Both the position numbers and the translations under genes were made by a program. The notes below the pieces were generated by a model that made no database searches, was not told where the DNA came from, and saw only the letters and a list, made by a program, of their open reading frames with translations. A stretch of 64,000 bases of DNA from Fibrobacter sp. (GTDB lineage: Bacteria > Fibrobacterota > Fibrobacteria > Fibrobacterales > Fibrobacteraceae): assembly GCA_017412605.1 (NCBI GenBank), contig JAFPWY010000004.1, forward strand, positions 1 through 64,000, written 5' to 3'. Below, piece after piece: positions 24,447 through 32,965 of the stretch (position 1 is its first letter; each line of letters starts with the position of its first letter).

Positions 24447-25618
24447 TTTTTCAGATTGCGGTCATCAAATTCGGCAATGGAGCAGTAGCCTTCAGACAGC
24501 AAGGCATCTTCGAGTTCAAGGCGCATCGCGTGTGCAGCCATCCAACGGAACGCGACCACGGAATAGCACTGGACAGCATCTACACCCATCTTGAGCAGGT
24601 CGAAAATCTTGTAACCGCTGTCGATGCCGCCGCAAGCGATCACGCTCATCTGCGGGTAGTGCTCGCGGATAAACTTCACGTTCCAGACCATGTTCTCGTA
24701 AAGAGGACGGCCCGAGAGACCGCCACAATCGCCATCGGCACGCAACGGGTGCAAATCTTCGCGCTTTGTCTGGGTCCCGAGTTCACTGATCTTCGCCGTC
24801 GGGTAAGTGTTGCCGATAACGACACCGTTCACCCCGGTACGCACGAGCATGTCCATAATCGACATCAGGTGGCGTTCCGACATGTCCGGGCTCAGCTTGG
24901 CGTACACGGCCTTGCGCAGCCCCTGACCATTACGGAATTTCATGATTTCGCCGAACAATTTCTCGGAGAAGCTCATGTCCAAGTCCACACGGTTCTCGCC
25001 GGTATTGGGACAGCTGACGTTAATTTCTATATAATCGCCCGCCTTGTAGGCAATGGAGAAACTTTCGAGGATGTCCTTGAGCTTTTCCTGCTCGTCGGTA
25101 ATGCCCGGAGTCTCTGCGACAGAAATACCCACGCTGAGCCCCACCTTGTGCGCCGCCACCAGCTGGGAATCGACCCGCTTGGCAATGACCTCGACACCCT
25201 CGTTGTTCAGGCCCATGCTGTTGTAAATGGCGCGGTCGTTTTCCAGAAAACCGATTCTCGGGCGGTGCGTGTTGCCTTCGCGGAAATGACGCGTCGCCGT
25301 GCCCACGGTAATGCCGCCAAACCCGACATTCGCATAGTCCTTGATGCGATTTGCCGTCTTGTTCGCTCCGGCGGCAAGGATAATCGGAGCGCTCATGTAA
25401 ATGGAATTGCTATGGTCCGCAAACGTCACCACCTTCTTGAGCACCTTGCTCTTGGACGGCCTTCCGCCCAAAAACGGGATGAACGGAGCGAGCCGGGCGA
25501 CATGCTTGAACGAGTCATGCCTGAATTCGGGATATTTATGGAAAATCCTGCGAATCAGGGCCAGCATCTTGTCGCCAGACCGTAAATAATATTCGTGATT
25601 GATGCAATCAAAAGCCAT
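24443..25618 (-). CDS. pyrD: Dihydroorotate dehydrogenase
   Basis: 391 residues; oxidises dihydroorotate to orotate in pyrimidine synthesis, FMN-dependent. The N-terminal helical extension and motifs ILAAGANKTANRI, GGITVGTATRH, SMGLNNEGVEVI and CGGIDSGYKIFDLLK resemble class 2 (quinone-linked, membrane-associated) enzymes. The active-site loop, however, reads NVSCPNTGENR: Cys stands where class 2 enzymes have Ser, as in class 1. Class and electron acceptor are therefore uncertain. It is the first gene of the run with the barrel and PDZ-thioredoxin genes. Confidence 0.88.
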   Translation of the reverse strand: MAFDCINHEYYLRSGDKMLALIRRIFHKYPEFRHDSFKHVARLAPFIPFLGGRPSKSKVLKKVVTFADHSNSIYMSAPIILAAGANKTANRIKDYANVGFGGITVGTATRHFREGNTHRPRIGFLENDRAIYNSMGLNNEGVEVIAKRVDSQLVAAHKVGLSVGISVAETPGITDEQEKLKDILESFSIAYKAGDYIEINVSCPNTGENRVDLDMSFSEKLFGEIMKFRNGQGLRKAVYAKLSPDMSERHLMSIMDMLVRTGVNGVVIGNTYPTAKISELGTQTKREDLHPLRADGDCGGLSGRPLYENMVWNVKFIREHYPQMSVIACGGIDSGYKIFDLLKMGVDAVQCYSVVAFRWMAAHAMRLELEDALLSEGYCSIAEFDDRNLKK

Positions 25619-25653
25619 AATAAGTAAATTAGATAAAAAAAAGCGACAAGACC

Positions 25654-27039
25654 ATGAAAAACGAACTAGAAAGAAATATAAACCAATCTATTCCGCGCTA
25701 CTTGGACCTGCTGAAGGCCCTGGTCAGCATTCCCTCCATCAGTTTCGACAATTTCGACCAAAAATACGTCGAAGATTCGGCGAATGCGGTCAAAAGCCTC
25801 TTTGAAAAAGCCGGGTTCCAGAACATCCAATTTTTGCGTCCGCCCAGCGGACGCGCCACCGTCTACGCCGAAAGTTTGACATCGCCGGACCAGCCGACTG
25901 TGCTGCTTTACGCGCACCACGACGTGCAGCCTCCCATGCGCACCGAGCTCTGGGACACGCCCCCCTTCGAAGCCACCATCAAAGGAGACCGCATTTTCGG
26001 GCGCGGCACCGCCGACGACAAGGCGGGAATCATTACGCACTTTGCCGCCACGGAACAAGTCCGCAACCTGCTCGGCAACAAAGGACCGAACCTCAAGTTT
26101 ATCATCGAAGGCGAAGAAGAATCCGGCAGTGCCGGTTTTGCCCAAATCCTTAAGGAAAACGCAGAACTCCTGAAATGCGACGCCGTGATTGTCGCAGACC
26201 TCGGCAACTTCGCCAAGGGAACGCCCTCCATTACCACGACGCTCCGCGGCATGAGCGCCATCTCAGTTACGCTCCGCGCCACGAAGGCCCCGCTCCATTC
26301 CGGTTCGTGGTCCGGCCCCATCCCCGACCCGGGCCAGGCGCTCTGCAAGATGATCGCAAGCCTCACGGACGCAAGCGGCAACATTCTCATCCCGCATTTC
26401 GAAGACAAACTTGTCAAGCCGACCCAAGAAGAACTGGAATCTTACAAGAGCCTCGGCATGACCGAAGCGGTATTCCGCAACGATGGTGGCGTTCTAGACA
26501 ACGTTGTCTTACATGTCCCTGAAAGCGAATTGCTGATTTCACTCTGGCGCAAGCCAAGCCTTGTCGTCACGGCGATGGAAATCGGTTCCCGCAAGAATGC
26601 AGGCAACGTGCTGCAAGACAGCGCCTACGCACGCATCGGCATACGCCTCGCGCCAGGCATGGACGCCGAAGAATGCACCGACATGCTTATCGACTTTTTG
26701 AAGGAACGCGTCCCGAACGGCATGGAATTCCAGGTCGAACGAGAAGACGGCGCGAATCCCTTCGTCACCGACACCGAGCACCCGTTCTTCAAGAAGATGA
26801 GCGAAGCCATGGGAGACGCCTACGGGACGCCCACCAAGTTCATCGGCTGTGGAGCGAGCATTCCGGGCGCGGAGCTTTTCCGCAACACGTTCGGCGACAT
26901 TCCCATTTTGCTCACCGGCCTCGAAGACCCGGAATGCAACGCCCACGGGGAAAATGAAAGCCTTTACCTGCCCGATTTCGAGCACGGAATACTTGCCGAG
27001 ACTTTATTCTTCGCATCCATCGCCAAGGAGGGAAAATGA
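25654..27039 (+). CDS. M20 family metallopeptidase (dipeptidase)
   Basis: 461 residues. Zinc-site motifs of the M20 family are visible: LLYAHHDVQPP (His, Asp), RGTADDKAG (bridging Asp) and EGEEESGSAGF (catalytic Glu pair). The dimerisation lid (ALRGMSAISVTLRA-type stretch, then HSGSWSG) and the final metal-ligand His region follow. Members hydrolyse dipeptides or N-acyl amino acids; the substrate is unknown. The start of the sirtuin gene overlaps its end by 4 bases. Confidence 0.92.
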   Translation: MKNELERNINQSIPRYLDLLKALVSIPSISFDNFDQKYVEDSANAVKSLFEKAGFQNIQFLRPPSGRATVYAESLTSPDQPTVLLYAHHDVQPPMRTELWDTPPFEATIKGDRIFGRGTADDKAGIITHFAATEQVRNLLGNKGPNLKFIIEGEEESGSAGFAQILKENAELLKCDAVIVADLGNFAKGTPSITTTLRGMSAISVTLRATKAPLHSGSWSGPIPDPGQALCKMIASLTDASGNILIPHFEDKLVKPTQEELESYKSLGMTEAVFRNDGGVLDNVVLHVPESELLISLWRKPSLVVTAMEIGSRKNAGNVLQDSAYARIGIRLAPGMDAEECTDMLIDFLKERVPNGMEFQVEREDGANPFVTDTEHPFFKKMSEAMGDAYGTPTKFIGCGASIPGAELFRNTFGDIPILLTGLEDPECNAHGENESLYLPDFEHGILAETLFFASIAKEGK

Positions 27040-27722
27040 GAAAAAGACTGGTCGTACTCACCGGTGCCGGAATCAGCGCCGAATCTGGACTCCGCACATT
27101 CCGCGGCAACGACGGCATGTGGGAACACGAAAACATCGAGGACGTCTGCACGCCAGACGCACTCCGCCGTGATCCCAAGCGTGTCAAGGATTTCTATAAC
27201 TTCTTGCGCAAGGGCCTGCCCGAGCACCAGCCGAACGCAGCGCACATCGCGCTCGCCAAACTGGAAGAACGCCTGGGCGACAAGTTCCTGCTCATCACCC
27301 AGAACGTCGACGACCTTCACGAACGCGGCGGCAGCAAGAACGTGTTGCACATGCACGGCGACCTGATGAAACTCCGCTGCACACACGCGGGCCACGAATT
27401 CGAATTCCGGAGCGAAGAAACCATGGACACGCGCTGCCCCATTTGCGGGAGCCCCGTGCGCCCCGACATCGTCTTTTTCGGGGAAGTCCCGCTCTACATG
27501 GAAGAAATCCAGGATGCCCTGCGGAACTGCGACGAGTTCGCCTATATCGGGACTAGCAGCGTCGTCTACCCTGCGGCAGGCTTCAAGAGCTTCGCCAAGA
27601 GCTGCGGCGCAAAAGTCACATGCCTGAACCTCGAGGTTCCCGATAACGACCCCTACACCGATGTCGTGATTCAAGGGAAGGCAACAGAAGTCGTCCCCAA
27701 ATGGGCGGAAAAGTTTGAGTGA
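27036..27722 (+). CDS. cobB: Sir2 family NAD-dependent protein deacylase
   Basis: 228 residues. NAD-binding motifs GAGISAESGLRTFRG and TQNVDDLHERGG, catalytic His in VLHMHGDL, and a C-terminal FGEVP and GTSSVVYPAA as in bacterial CobB. Zinc Cys: of the expected four, CT.. and CPIC are visible (LRCTHAG has one Cys; TRCPICG has two), so the site may be incomplete. The Tyr of the class III Tyr-x-x-Arg motif is present in FYNFLRK but the +3 residue is Leu and Arg comes one later, so desuccinylase activity cannot be assumed. ATGA overlap with the M20 peptidase gene. Confidence 0.9.
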   Translation: MRKRLVVLTGAGISAESGLRTFRGNDGMWEHENIEDVCTPDALRRDPKRVKDFYNFLRKGLPEHQPNAAHIALAKLEERLGDKFLLITQNVDDLHERGGSKNVLHMHGDLMKLRCTHAGHEFEFRSEETMDTRCPICGSPVRPDIVFFGEVPLYMEEIQDALRNCDEFAYIGTSSVVYPAAGFKSFAKSCGAKVTCLNLEVPDNDPYTDVVIQGKATEVVPKWAEKFE

Positions 27723-27756
27723 TTAGGGATTAGAGGCTAGAATCTAGAGGCTAGAG
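27722..27756. repeat. CTAG-rich repeat at the sirtuin/Rpn junction
   Basis: ATTAGGGATTAGAGGCTAGAATCTAGAGGCTAG, the same motif as at 21944-21987. It spans the space between two convergent stop codons and reaches the last codons of the Rpn gene. Confidence 0.6.
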
Positions 27757-28692
27757 CTGAGCGATTTCTTCCTTGGAAAGGCCGGAATAAGCGGCAATTT
27801 TCTCAACAGGGACATTATCGGCGAGCATAGCCTTCGCCATTTCGCGTTTACTTTCGCTGATTTCCTTGGAAATGCGTTCAGACACACGTTCCTCGACCTT
27901 CGCGTCAATTTCTTTCGCGAATTCCTCAAAGACGCCGTCGACCATGGCGTTATGGTCCCATTCCTTGTGGTACATTTTTTGATATGCCTCGAATTCTTCC
28001 TTACTGAAATTAGATACTTTTGAGCTTTCCGTCAAGCGTTCGAACTTATGCTCGGAAAATTCGGCAGGAAGTTCCTTGAGCCGACTCAAGAAACGGAAGA
28101 AAAAGAGCCATTTGCTCAAATCGTCGGATTTCTTATCAATGAAGAACGGAACTTTCGGAAGTTCGACAACCGTATAATTGTAGGTATCGACAAACTGCTC
28201 TCCCGTTTCCAAATCTGTAGTTGTTGCACGATGAACAATCCGGTCATCGTCGAATACGTTATGCTGTGCAAACGCGATGACGTAGGTCGGCTTCACGTCA
28301 AATTTCCACTCTTGGCCGGGCTCCGCCTGGTTTGCCACCAATTCGCTCGCATAGAAAGCGAGACGCTTACGAAAATTTCTCAACTTGCGGATCTGCACCT
28401 CTATTTCAATGAGGTTGCCCATATCGTCTTCGCAATGCAGGTCAAAAATAGCCGTGCGGGATTCCTTGCTCCCGCTCAGGTTTTTCGCCACGTTGCGAGT
28501 CCACACGTTCTTGATGGGCCGTTTGAGCTGAGGTTCCAGCAGGTCGTTCAGGAGATTCACAAGGTTTTCACGGCTTGAAGGTTTGTCCGGATCAAAAGCC
28601 TTCTTGAAAGCGAGATCCACCAGCAAATTTGCAAACGGGCTTTTCTCGCCCGGCTTCACAATACAGTCCTTAAGCGGCTTGCGCTTGGCCAT
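27751..28692 (-). CDS. Rpn-like PD-(D/E)XK nuclease family transposase
   Basis: 313 residues from the ATG at 28692, which follows an AGGGGA ribosome-binding site; a longer in-frame start at 28719 lacks one. NLLVDLAFKKAF and the core AIFDLHCEDDMGNLIEIEVQ give the Asp and Glu-x-Gln of this nuclease group (PDDEXK_2 type). The C-terminus is helical and charged (SERISKEISESKREMAKAM) and ends in a short recurring motif, IAAYSGLSKEEIAQL, also seen in the Rpn protein at 41509 (VRNTGLSEKTIREL). It lacks the two-hairpin leader found at the other two Rpn genes. Confidence 0.85.
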   Translation of the reverse strand: MAKRKPLKDCIVKPGEKSPFANLLVDLAFKKAFDPDKPSSRENLVNLLNDLLEPQLKRPIKNVWTRNVAKNLSGSKESRTAIFDLHCEDDMGNLIEIEVQIRKLRNFRKRLAFYASELVANQAEPGQEWKFDVKPTYVIAFAQHNVFDDDRIVHRATTTDLETGEQFVDTYNYTVVELPKVPFFIDKKSDDLSKWLFFFRFLSRLKELPAEFSEHKFERLTESSKVSNFSKEEFEAYQKMYHKEWDHNAMVDGVFEEFAKEIDAKVEERVSERISKEISESKREMAKAMLADNVPVEKIAAYSGLSKEEIAQL

Positions 28693-28821
28693 TGTACATT
28701 CCCCTGTCGATATTGTCAATCAATATTTCAAACACCGACAATATAAACCGGCAAGAAGCACAAGTCAAGACAAAATAATTTTGCAAAAAAAAATGGACAA
28801 AAAAATTGTTTGGAACGTCCT

Positions 28822-29553
28822 TTAAAAACGATTCCCGAGGGATTCCTCCTGCTCGCGGAGTTTCTTGTAGCCGGGACTTTCGAGCGGGAGAATGGCCGAA
28901 TCAAGAACAAAGGGATAACGGCGGTCAAATTTCTCAGTTTTCTTGCGAATTGTCAAAGAACGGACGCGCCCTGTTGCAGGTAACGAGATTTCATAAAACG
29001 GACCATCAAAATAAATATCAGCCCTCTGTTTTTCGAAATCGGCATCAAAAGAACAATCATTCTTGTTTGTTTCAGCACAAACCTTTTTATGGTTAAAAAA
29101 CAAACCAGAAACAACCTGAACACTATCACCACCATAAATAATTTGAAAAACAGAATCCTTAGCAATCCATTTATTGGACGCCCAGCCCAAAGATCTTAGG
29201 ATTAATTGCCTTACAAATCCTTCTGAATTTACGGGAGACGAAGGTCGTGCAAAACATTCTATCGAAGTTTTTCCACTTGAATCATCTAAAAAAATTCGCC
29301 CCGCGTAAAAATCATTTCCACCAAAAAGTTCCCCGCACACCTTATTGAATGAAGCCTCCGTCGGTTCAAACGAGCCATTCTTTTTTACAACCACACCATG
29401 CGCCGTTGAACGGATTATTCCCCATTCTTCGTAATAATCCGTTGTAATCGTCTCCGCACTAAAGGACGACGCATATATTCCAGACCCAGGTAAAAAAACA
29501 GCGCATCCAACTAAGAGTAGCGGAAATAAAAAAAACAATCCAATTTTTTTCAT
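28822..29553 (-). CDS. Lipoprotein of AT-rich three-gene cassette
   Basis: 243 residues from the ATG at 29553, which overlaps the previous stop by 4 bases. Signal peptide with lipobox LLVGC (Cys17). The mature part shows no motif I know; it has several Cys pairs (FNKVCGELF, SIECFARP, KKVCAETNKNDCSFD). Last gene of a three-gene overlapping cassette of exported proteins with low GC. Confidence 0.65.
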   Translation of the reverse strand: MKKIGLFFLFPLLLVGCAVFLPGSGIYASSFSAETITTDYYEEWGIIRSTAHGVVVKKNGSFEPTEASFNKVCGELFGGNDFYAGRIFLDDSSGKTSIECFARPSSPVNSEGFVRQLILRSLGWASNKWIAKDSVFQIIYGGDSVQVVSGLFFNHKKVCAETNKNDCSFDADFEKQRADIYFDGPFYEISLPATGRVRSLTIRKKTEKFDRRYPFVLDSAILPLESPGYKKLREQEESLGNRF

Positions 29554-30200
29554 TTGCACTCCGGGAACGCAATCTTTTTGTTTAGTTGTTCCATAACTTT
29601 AAACACATCTGCATACACGCTAAAACGCGGTCCTTTATTTTCCCAAAAACCATCATATTTAACATAATAAAAATAACGAAGAATTCCTTCATTTTGTGAA
29701 AATCCCATAATCACATGACTTTTATCGCGATTATATGAGTTTTCCGGAAGCGGTTTTATCGGATCAGGATTCACATACAAATGGGAATCTATATGCAAGG
29801 AATCTAAATCCGAAACAAGTCTTTCTTCCGACGAAATCCTACTTCTACATTTCTCAATAGGAATTCCTTTTTCCATCATTTGTTTTCTTTTTTCCATGTA
29901 TTTTTCAGGATGAATCCACGGAAGCAATTGCGTTTCTGGAAGTTGGTAAACAACCAAACCATTTTCCCGATGTTCATAGTCCATAACATACAAACGTTGT
30001 ACACCAAGATACTCATAAAAAACAAAAAGACCGTTATTTTCAAACAAAGAATCACCAAAAAATTTAGAGAAATCGAGCTTTCGATATTCATAAGTCGCTT
30101 TTGAGCATGTCATTGAATAGAAAGCATTCGATTGTTTTCCATATAAAACATTGGCCGCGAAGATAAATAAAAAAGATATGAGAATCGCAGAGAACTTCAT
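29550..30200 (-). CDS. Exported protein of AT-rich three-gene cassette
   Basis: 216 residues from the ATG at 30200 (a start four codons upstream is in the frame). Signal peptide (FSAILISFLFIFAANVLYG). The mature part is rich in Tyr and Phe, with GLFVFYEYLGVQRLYVMDYEH and a C-terminal ECK. Family not recognised. It overlaps its neighbours by 4 bases on each side (ATGA), indicating tight translational coupling. Confidence 0.65.
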   Translation of the reverse strand: MKFSAILISFLFIFAANVLYGKQSNAFYSMTCSKATYEYRKLDFSKFFGDSLFENNGLFVFYEYLGVQRLYVMDYEHRENGLVVYQLPETQLLPWIHPEKYMEKRKQMMEKGIPIEKCRSRISSEERLVSDLDSLHIDSHLYVNPDPIKPLPENSYNRDKSHVIMGFSQNEGILRYFYYVKYDGFWENKGPRFSVYADVFKVMEQLNKKIAFPECK

Positions 30201-30946
30201 AACGCAGGGCAATCCTTTTCCGTCAAGATATATCTCACATCAGCATTTTTATATTTTTCATCCGAAAACTTTTGAGGATCCGGAAGCAAGTTACGCCAAT
30301 CACATTTATCATCAAACGGCTGGACAAGTTCCTTGACAAGAGAATCAATAGTACGCCATTCCCGAACAATCGGATCCACGTCAAAGGATTCATCCAAGCA
30401 ATTTGGGCTATTGAATTCTTTTAGCCGTACACCGCCATCATCCATTATATAAATAATTGAAGTATAAATCTTTTCTTCACAGTTACAATATTGCTTTAAA
30501 CTTTCATTTTTTTCCCTCAAAAACGATGCGAACAAATCAAACACTCCGTCATGAGATATTTTATTCTCAAATAAACAGGTTTTTAGAAAATAATCCAGAT
30601 TCGCTTTCACATGCTTATCAATACAAGGCGTAAACCGATCTATTTCAGAACGCGGCAATGACGGCTCCTTGTAGACCTGTACTGTTTTTGCATTTTTCGG
30701 AATATACGCATTTATAGTAACAGCATCATGAACATGTATATAAATTCCTGGCTTAAGCTCCTCTAAAAAAGGAACCCTTACATAAACTCTGGAATAATCG
30801 ATTTTTCCTTTGAAAAAAGCCTGCGATTCTTCCGGTTTCAATTCATTCGCTTCATCTATAAAATAATTACAATAATCCGCCGCAAAAATGGATGTTACCC
30901 CAAACAACATGAAAGCCAAGAAAAATTTCTGTAGCAACCGATTCAT
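30197..30946 (-). CDS. Exported protein, first gene of AT-rich three-gene cassette
   Basis: 249 residues. Signal peptide (FFLAFMLFGVTSIFAADYC). The mature part has six or more Cys (TPCIDKH, KTCLFEN, QYCNCEEK, SPNCLDES, DKCDWRN, EKDCPAL), suggesting disulfides and an extracytoplasmic site. No family recognised. Codon use is strongly A/T-ending compared with the flanking sirtuin and ABC genes. Confidence 0.65.
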   Translation of the reverse strand: MNRLLQKFFLAFMLFGVTSIFAADYCNYFIDEANELKPEESQAFFKGKIDYSRVYVRVPFLEELKPGIYIHVHDAVTINAYIPKNAKTVQVYKEPSLPRSEIDRFTPCIDKHVKANLDYFLKTCLFENKISHDGVFDLFASFLREKNESLKQYCNCEEKIYTSIIYIMDDGGVRLKEFNSPNCLDESFDVDPIVREWRTIDSLVKELVQPFDDKCDWRNLLPDPQKFSDEKYKNADVRYILTEKDCPAL

Positions 30947-30990
30947 CTTCAGAAATCCAAGCTAATTTGACACTTCGTACTTCGTGCCCC

Positions 30991-32109
30991 CTACTCCACT
31001 AGTGCAAAGCAGTTCGTTTCGTGTTGCGTTGAATTGTCGGCAAACACTCGCGGCGGGACTTGGGCCGAACGGCACATCGCCTGCAATTCGGCATTGCCGC
31101 TGGCGCACTTTTCGCAACGGTCGGCAAACCGGCAGCCTAAAGCAAAATCTCTCGGATGCGGTACGCTCCCCGGAATGGATTTCATGGTCCGCATGTCGCC
31201 ATGGCTTTCGGGAATGGCGGCCAACAGGCCCTGCGTATAGGGATGCATCGGACTATCGATGACATCGCGGACAGGGCCCGTCTCTACGATGCGCCCCGCA
31301 TACATGACCGCAACGCGATCCGCATACTGCGAGACAATTCCCATGTTGTGCGTAATCAGAAGCACTGCCGTACCGGTCCGGCTCGCCATATCCTTGAGCA
31401 CGGCAAGCACCTGGGCCTGCACGGTCACGTCAAGGGCGGTCGTCGGTTCGTCGGCAATGATAATCTTGGGCTTGGGCAGCAGAGCCATCACGATGCACAC
31501 GCGCTGCAACATTCCGCCGGAAAGTTCGTGCGGATAAGCATCCAGAACTCGGTCGATATCTTTGAAGCCCGCCAGAACGAGCATTTCGCGGATTGCGGCT
31601 AGATTGTCAGAAGGAGATCCCCGGTCAAGCCGGGGATGACAATCAGAAGAATGCTTAGAACGGCAGTCAGAAGAGCGCTGGGAATAGCGGAAGACTTCGA
31701 GCAACTGCTTCTTGATGGTCACCACGGGATTCAGCGCCTGCATGGGTTCCTGGAAGATGCAAGCAATTTCGGAACCACGGATTTTCTGCAAATCGACCAG
31801 CGGAATTTTTGCCAAATCCAGCGAAGCATCGTTCCCCTCGGCAGCCTCCGAACGATAAAGAACGGAGCCATCGACAATGCGGGCGCTCGGCTGCGGCAAC
31901 AAGCGGAGTATTCCCATGGCCGTCACGCTTTTTCCGCAACCCGATTCCCCCACCAACGCAAAAAATTCGCCGGGATAGATGTCGAAGCTGACCTTGTCGG
32001 TCACCTGCAGCGGCGGGACGCCATCGCGCGGCGTCCCGTTTTTATCAAAACCGAACGCAACCGAGAGGGACTTCACCGAGAGAACGGGTAAACGCACAGA
32101 TTCCGACAT
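30991..32109 (-). CDS. Peptide ABC transporter ATP-binding protein (DppD/OppD type) with repeat insert
   Basis: 372 residues from the ATG at 32109. Walker A GESGCGKS, Q-loop FQEPMQALNP, signature LSGGMLQR, Walker B IIIADEPTTALD, and the C-terminal oligopeptide-transporter extension with Cys residues (LGCRFADRCEKC), typical of DppD/OppD. Between EVFRYSQ and NLAAIREML it has a 25-residue insert containing CHPRLDRGSPSD, the translation of a family A palindrome. It is the single-ATPase kind, not the fused YejF kind. Operon with the patatin (1-base gap) and the YejE-like permease. Confidence 0.9.
   Translation of the reverse strand: MSESVRLPVLSVKSLSVAFGFDKNGTPRDGVPPLQVTDKVSFDIYPGEFFALVGESGCGKSVTAMGILRLLPQPSARIVDGSVLYRSEAAEGNDASLDLAKIPLVDLQKIRGSEIACIFQEPMQALNPVVTIKKQLLEVFRYSQRSSDCRSKHSSDCHPRLDRGSPSDNLAAIREMLVLAGFKDIDRVLDAYPHELSGGMLQRVCIVMALLPKPKIIIADEPTTALDVTVQAQVLAVLKDMASRTGTAVLLITHNMGIVSQYADRVAVMYAGRIVETGPVRDVIDSPMHPYTQGLLAAIPESHGDMRTMKSIPGSVPHPRDFALGCRFADRCEKCASGNAELQAMCRSAQVPPRVFADNSTQHETNCFALVE
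31611..31641. repeat. Family A palindrome inside the ABC ATPase gene
   Basis: GGAGATCCCCGG TCAAG CCGGGGATGACA, the same element as in intergenic copies at 2739 and 5968. On the minus strand it is read as part of CHPRLDRGSPS. The reading frame is kept. Confidence 0.85.
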
Positions 32110-32110
32110 A

Positions 32111-32965
32111 TCAACCCTTCGAAAGAAAATCCCTAATCTCGTCCAGGCGACGTTCCGCAATATTCCTTCCCATGTCGTACACGCGCTGCAATTCGGAGCC
32201 TTTCTTCTCGATACGGCTGATGCCGAGCGCTGCGTCAGGGCAAATCACCAAGGCATTCCCCGCCTTTTCCTGTTCAAATATATAGCGTGTCTCGGCGTTG
32301 TACATTTCGTGACGGCTTGCCACCGCACGGACAAAGTTCGGATATTTCCTATAAACTAAGCGTATCAGCGGCATGAGGCTGTTGGGCTTTTTCACATAAT
32401 TTCTGGGTTGCGTCAATATGACCACGTTGCGGTCGTAGCCCTTTGATTGCATGAACTGCAGCGGGATGGAATCGGCAATGCCTCCGTCCATGTACTTGCC
32501 GCCATCAATCTCCACGATCTTCGCGGCCAGGGGCATCGAGGCCGAAGCGCGCATCCACTCCAAGTCCTTGTCGCACCCGTCAACAAGCTGCGGGAACGCC
32601 GCCTCGCCCGTCTCGACATCCGTCACGCCCATGTAGAATTCCATCGGATTTTTCTTGAGCGCATCGAAATCGAACGGATCCAGTTCTTGCGGGATTTTAT
32701 GGTAGCAGAAATCGGCATTGTAGATGTCGCCCGTCTTGAAAAGGGAGCGGAAACTGCAATACCGCTTGTCGCCCGCAAAGCGCAGATTGTAGCGCAAGGC
32801 ACGCCCCGGCTGGCGGGACTTGAGGTTGCATCCGAAGCAGGCCCCGGCAGAAATACCGACCGCACCGTCAAACTCAATCCCCTTTTCCATAAAAAGGTCG
32901 AGAACGCCGCAGGTAAAAAGTCCGCGCATTGCGCCCCCCTCAAGAACCAATCCCTTTTTAGACAT
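32111..32965 (-). CDS. Patatin-like phospholipase
   Basis: 284 residues from the ATG at 32965. Oxyanion motif GGAMRG, nucleophile GISAGA (Ser) and catalytic Asp in MDGGIADSIP form the Ser-Asp dyad of patatins; no signal peptide, so cytoplasmic. It resembles the YjjU-like bacterial patatin group. Its start overlaps the permease end by 8 bases and the ATPase gene follows after 1 base, so the lipase is embedded in the transporter operon. Confidence 0.9.
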   Translation of the reverse strand: MSKKGLVLEGGAMRGLFTCGVLDLFMEKGIEFDGAVGISAGACFGCNLKSRQPGRALRYNLRFAGDKRYCSFRSLFKTGDIYNADFCYHKIPQELDPFDFDALKKNPMEFYMGVTDVETGEAAFPQLVDGCDKDLEWMRASASMPLAAKIVEIDGGKYMDGGIADSIPLQFMQSKGYDRNVVILTQPRNYVKKPNSLMPLIRLVYRKYPNFVRAVASRHEMYNAETRYIFEQEKAGNALVICPDAALGISRIEKKGSELQRVYDMGRNIAERRLDEIRDFLSKG

